Shown here in pieces: positions 12,901 to 14,687 of a stretch of 14,687 nucleotides of DNA (position 1 is its first letter; every line of letters begins with the position of its first letter). The notes beneath the pieces were generated by a model. It did no database searches. It saw nothing but the letters and a program-made list of their open reading frames with translations, and was not told where the DNA came from. The position numbers were made by a program, and so were the translations under genes. Location of the stretch: contig JBCBQC010000127.1 of assembly GCA_039820405.1 (NCBI GenBank), positions 1 to 14,687 on the forward strand, in the 5' to 3' direction. This DNA comes from CALLVY01 sp937899855. GTDB taxonomy: Bacteria; Bacteroidota; Bacteroidia; Chitinophagales; Saprospiraceae.

Positions 12901-14687
12901 GAATATCCTACAAGCCCACGTCGTAAAATTCTTGCTGACCCAATTTGTGGGAACGAGTCTGGATATCAACCTCGATGCGGATGTAGAAGAAGAGGAGGAC
13001 GAATTTGTTTTTCAATTGTTTAAGGCCATTTACTTAGCGGAGAAAGAGCGTATCCGTCGCGATTTGCGGCAGGATTGGGCTCCGGTATTGAGTGGTTCGG
13101 ATCCCTGTCGGATTGTCGAGGAGACCCCTTTATTGGACATTGAATTTCCCACGGGGAATGGCTCCAACAGCCAGGCTGATGCTGATGCTGAACAACAGGC
13201 GTTTTGCGATAATCTGGAAGATACTCGGGTGGCCGAGTGGATGAATTTTATTACCGACTGTAACGACGGCACCTTTGATCTGGTTGGTATTGAAGCCAAT
13301 TTGAGGACTTACGCCAGTGCTGGATGTGCGGGCGATAATCCGCTGATGTACATCCTTAGGGAAGATTGGAGCGCCCCCGCCGACCCCGCTTTAGATTTTG
13401 TCTACAATCAACTGGATGGAAACGGTTGTCACCTTTCCTTTGCGCAAAACTACGTCTACTTTTTCGATTCGGTGTATCAAGAAATTCAGGTGGACAATAC
13501 GACTCGGGTGATCCCCAAAATTGATACGGTAGATGTGTTGATTGAAGCCTACGAAGATTGGTGTGAAGAACAGTTGATGACGGAAAACATCTTTAAGGAA
13601 GAACTCATTCGTCAGGCCCTGGTCAATGAATTGCTGACGGCTTTTCTGGCCCAGCGTCGGTGTTTGACGGAGGACATCGAAACCTTCTACGTCAATTACG
13701 GCATGCGGGAATACCATTACACCCTCTACTACTACGACCAGGCGGGCAACTTGATTCAGACGGTTCCGCCGGCGGGGGTAAGACCGGTGGCCGAACAGCA
13801 TTTTACCAATGGCAATTGGGATGGTACGGAGCCCCAGCACGAGCAGTTGACTCAGTACCAGTACAATACGCTGGGGCAGGTGGTACAGCAGTACAGCCCG
13901 GATGGGGGACAAAGCAATTTCTTGTACGATTACGCGCAGCGTTTGCGGGTATCGCAAGATGCGGAGCAAGCTCCCGATAGTCCGACGGCTGCGGAAGATT
14001 ATTCCTTTACCAGCTACGACGCACAGGGGCGAATCATTCGGGTGGGGGAATTGAAAAATGTGGCGATTAAATTTGCGGATATTTCGGAGGATCAATTGAA
14101 TACCATTGATTTCCCTACGGCCACCGATGGTGCGTATACGGATGTCGTCACCACGGAATACAACAATCCCGGCCTTGAGGATTCGGCGTTTGGGCAGGAA
14201 AACCTAAGGGGTCGGGTGAGCTTGACCAAAAATGAATTTGTGACCACTCGTTATACTTACGACGAACACGGTAATGTGAAGGCCCTCCAGCACCAGGTTG
14301 CTCAGTTGGATCAGCGCAAGGTTCGGGTGGATTACGATTATGATTTAATCAGTGGTAATGTACGGGAGGTGGCGTATCAGGCGGGTGAAATCGACCAATT
14401 TTACCACCGCTACGCCTACGATGCCGATAACCGGCTCACGGAGGTCCATACCTCTGATGACGGTGTGTTGTGGGAACGCGATGCGCGTTACGAATACTAC
14501 CAGCACGGTCCACTGGCCCGGATAGAGTTGGGTGCGGATAAGGTGCAGGGACTGGACTATTACTACACGCTACAGGGGTGGATCAAGGGGGTCAATGCGC
14601 CGGACCTGCCGGCAAGTGCTGATCCGGGGGGCGATGCCTGGCAAGATGCGGGGAACCTCCATCGAGATTTTGCGGAAGATCAGTCGG
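9932..14687 (+). CDS. Secreted RHS repeat protein, 3'-truncated by the window
   Basis: The frame is open without a stop from ATG 9932 to the last base (1585 codons), checked codon by codon. Signal peptide residues 1-26, cleavage likely after VVG, leaving Gln27. An FN3-like domain lies at ~187-290 (LDLTWSFIPGAEFYEIEW, then IYYRVRGVGR and SSDWS). Residues ~324-380 hold the Bacteroidota RHS block that I associate with DUF6443 (SYFDEGLKNRQTQTN, SHYDVEGRPVVNILPVPAL). A paired-Cys strand (C620-ESC623-DYRLLIEV, DPC635) and a Cys cluster (C737, C741, C744, C762, C768, C783) mark a large middle region. From ~1265 come YD repeats (YYYDQAGNLIQTVPPAGV, YQYNTLGQVVQQYSPDG, RYTYDEHGNVKAL, YAYDADNRLTEVH) leading to the RHS core motif LDYYYTLQGWIKGVNAPDL. 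The family forms large hollow beta shells, often enclosing a variable C-terminal toxin. The core end and C-terminus lie outside the window. It is likely co-transcribed with all upstream genes. Confidence 0.92.
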   Translation, partial: MQFKNNIGWRLVFALLLCGSLQVVVGQSSEYVVSLDRANHQVGEQMEITDPAYWQQNTSSSEIRRTTRVSLVYNRAGRTDLAGANWWYRISYRVYAQNYNLPFGTGTLTISHRNISSGEYESLRQYVNNVGQVGLDITAIEASEDGFQTIITDPAAINALVPADINLELQLQVDRFDYLDPTVSPSVQVQHDASSHQLDLTWSFIPGAEFYEIEWWYFDQESQRNVIGFVPTRWDWQEAVRVETPSQRYSIPLTYPEGRIYYRVRGVGRFTQSVSNVYDQKVKSSDWSTVGSFTISGNDEFEADRNWQFTQTFAEEGKQKKVISYFDEGLKNRQTQTNLNTEEHTLVATSHYDVEGRPVVNILPVPALGNNDLFYKPRFNRGADPGGSQLGEMGYNRLHFDRAVSACQPTLVDPLVDSYQGEWGGAGHYFSPQQLNNPASDGIHRAYVPDAQGYPLTQMRYLDDGSGRVTAQSGVGDFYQLGSGRETQYFYSSTSNYRLQRLFGSNVGDAVYYKRNVVRDANGQLSISYLDVAGRVVATALGGDKPSNTLTHHDPDGTNAAIPLQSITENLLDNNIISADGKRSTSSYPLMNEEEGQRAFFTYDLSGIDQQLLFDGVPYCESCDYRLLIEVFDPCNQAVVLLAPGVGNLASLYSLDPLNGDHGGSSDTRIVRKIEGSDACDGPYYDVFSNELKFDITMDQVGVYTIVKKLEVIDLEVNDLSFHAVTVPDLPLDVYSCIFTCPNCPPNGDTNDNNGGSTGRNCTLPQYCETSVLDSILLQTDGCESLYNQLIRQVSPGGCKFEQSPPWWTGLIDNIEFEYAQSTTMGSNSDLQARLSNPALWQDVWAESLIQAHPEYERYVLCRNTEASREFDLRLMNVQTWRDLSPTLPNTIFISDGGSHYNGDGTNEVQFQDIMALDPMFSAALMEGFYAHYTDPSQQAIPLSADMVQAVATALNNYGCDAAGGTTAIYTCLGAELEAALNNYTILNPGNILQAHVVKFLLTQFVGTSLDINLDADVEEEEDEFVFQLFKAIYLAEKERIRRDLRQDWAPVLSGSDPCRIVEETPLLDIEFPTGNGSNSQADADAEQQAFCDNLEDTRVAEWMNFITDCNDGTFDLVGIEANLRTYASAGCAGDNPLMYILREDWSAPADPALDFVYNQLDGNGCHLSFAQNYVYFFDSVYQEIQVDNTTRVIPKIDTVDVLIEAYEDWCEEQLMTENIFKEELIRQALVNELLTAFLAQRRCLTEDIETFYVNYGMREYHYTLYYYDQAGNLIQTVPPAGVRPVAEQHFTNGNWDGTEPQHEQLTQYQYNTLGQVVQQYSPDGGQSNFLYDYAQRLRVSQDAEQAPDSPTAAEDYSFTSYDAQGRIIRVGELKNVAIKFADISEDQLNTIDFPTATDGAYTDVVTTEYNNPGLEDSAFGQENLRGRVSLTKNEFVTTRYTYDEHGNVKALQHQVAQLDQRKVRVDYDYDLISGNVREVAYQAGEIDQFYHRYAYDADNRLTEVHTSDDGVLWERDARYEYYQHGPLARIELGADKVQGLDYYYTLQGWIKGVNAPDLPASADPGGDAWQDAGNLHRDFAEDQS
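13175..13192 (+). repeat. Short hexamer repeat (gctgat)
   Basis: Two gctgat units followed by gctgaa encode Ala-Asp-Ala-Asp-Ala-Glu within the RHS gene. In-frame slippage could change length without breaking the frame. The tract is too short to be a strong phase-variation element. Confidence 0.4.
13724..14687 (+). repeat. YD-repeat array and start of the RHS core
   Basis: Protein-level repeats of the form Y-x-Y-D-x-x-G-x-[LV] occur about every 20-60 residues from residue ~1265 to the window end: LYYYDQAGNL, YQYNTLGQV, FTSYDAQGRI, YTYDEHGNV, YAYDADNRL. They are followed by the core-like QGLDYYYTLQGWIKGVN. Such arrays build the beta-spiral wall of RHS/TcC shells. The array continues past the window end. 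Confidence 0.85.

Noticed and set aside
13391..14095. Minus-strand open frame of 234 codons
   Set aside because: It is antisense to the YD-repeat region of the RHS gene, whose plus-strand motifs are unmistakable.
2234..14687. Firm assignment as an insecticidal Tc toxin complex (TcB/TcC)
   Set aside because: No TcA-like pore gene is in the window, the proteins carry signal peptides, and the C-terminal tip is not visible; only the architectural resemblance can be supported.

Overview
The window looks like one contiguous plus-strand gene cluster from a member of the Bacteroidota. GC content is moderate, at roughly half. The lineage inference rests on four things. Exported proteins have signal peptides whose predicted mature N-terminus is Gln (the 'Bacteroidetes Q-rule'). 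Start codons follow A-rich leaders rather than clear Shine-Dalgarno sites. One protein ends in a type IX-secretion-like tail. The two giant proteins carry sequence blocks I associate with Bacteroidota SpvB/RHS-like proteins. A Saprospiria/Lewinella-type host is my best guess, but this is recall, not a search result.

Layout: (1) 1-639, the 3' end of a protein with a C-terminal peptidase S74 (tail-spike intramolecular chaperone) domain and coiled coil. (2) 679-1557, an exported protein of unknown function with a C-terminal beta-sandwich resembling a T9SS type-A sorting tail. (3) 1626-2237, a small unrecognised lipoprotein. (4) 2234-9205, a 2323-residue secreted protein, translationally coupled to the lipoprotein through an ATGA overlap. 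It has an SpvB-like N-terminus, a beta-rich region, several conserved blocks, a carbohydrate-binding-like jelly-roll and one terminal YD repeat. (5) 9215-9919, an exported 234-residue protein that may have a LolA/LppX-like fold. (6) 9932 to the window end, a secreted RHS protein of at least 1585 residues, with an FN3-like domain, a DUF6443-like block, a large cysteine-bearing middle and YD repeats leading into the RHS core. The window cuts it off inside the core.

Genes are separated by 39, 68, -4, 9 and 12 bases, all on the same strand, so an operon is likely. No promoter, strong terminator, RNA gene, CRISPR array, insertion sequence or origin was seen, and no gene-free stretch exceeds 70 bases. 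Five of the six proteins have their N-terminus in the window and all five have an export signal. The sixth is of a kind usually found at surfaces.

Working hypothesis (inference): the locus encodes a cell-surface or secreted RHS/SpvB-type apparatus split over two giant polypeptides, with small envelope accessory proteins encoded between and before them. The most informative missing part is just downstream of the window, where the RHS core ends and any variable tip (possible toxin) and immunity gene would lie.
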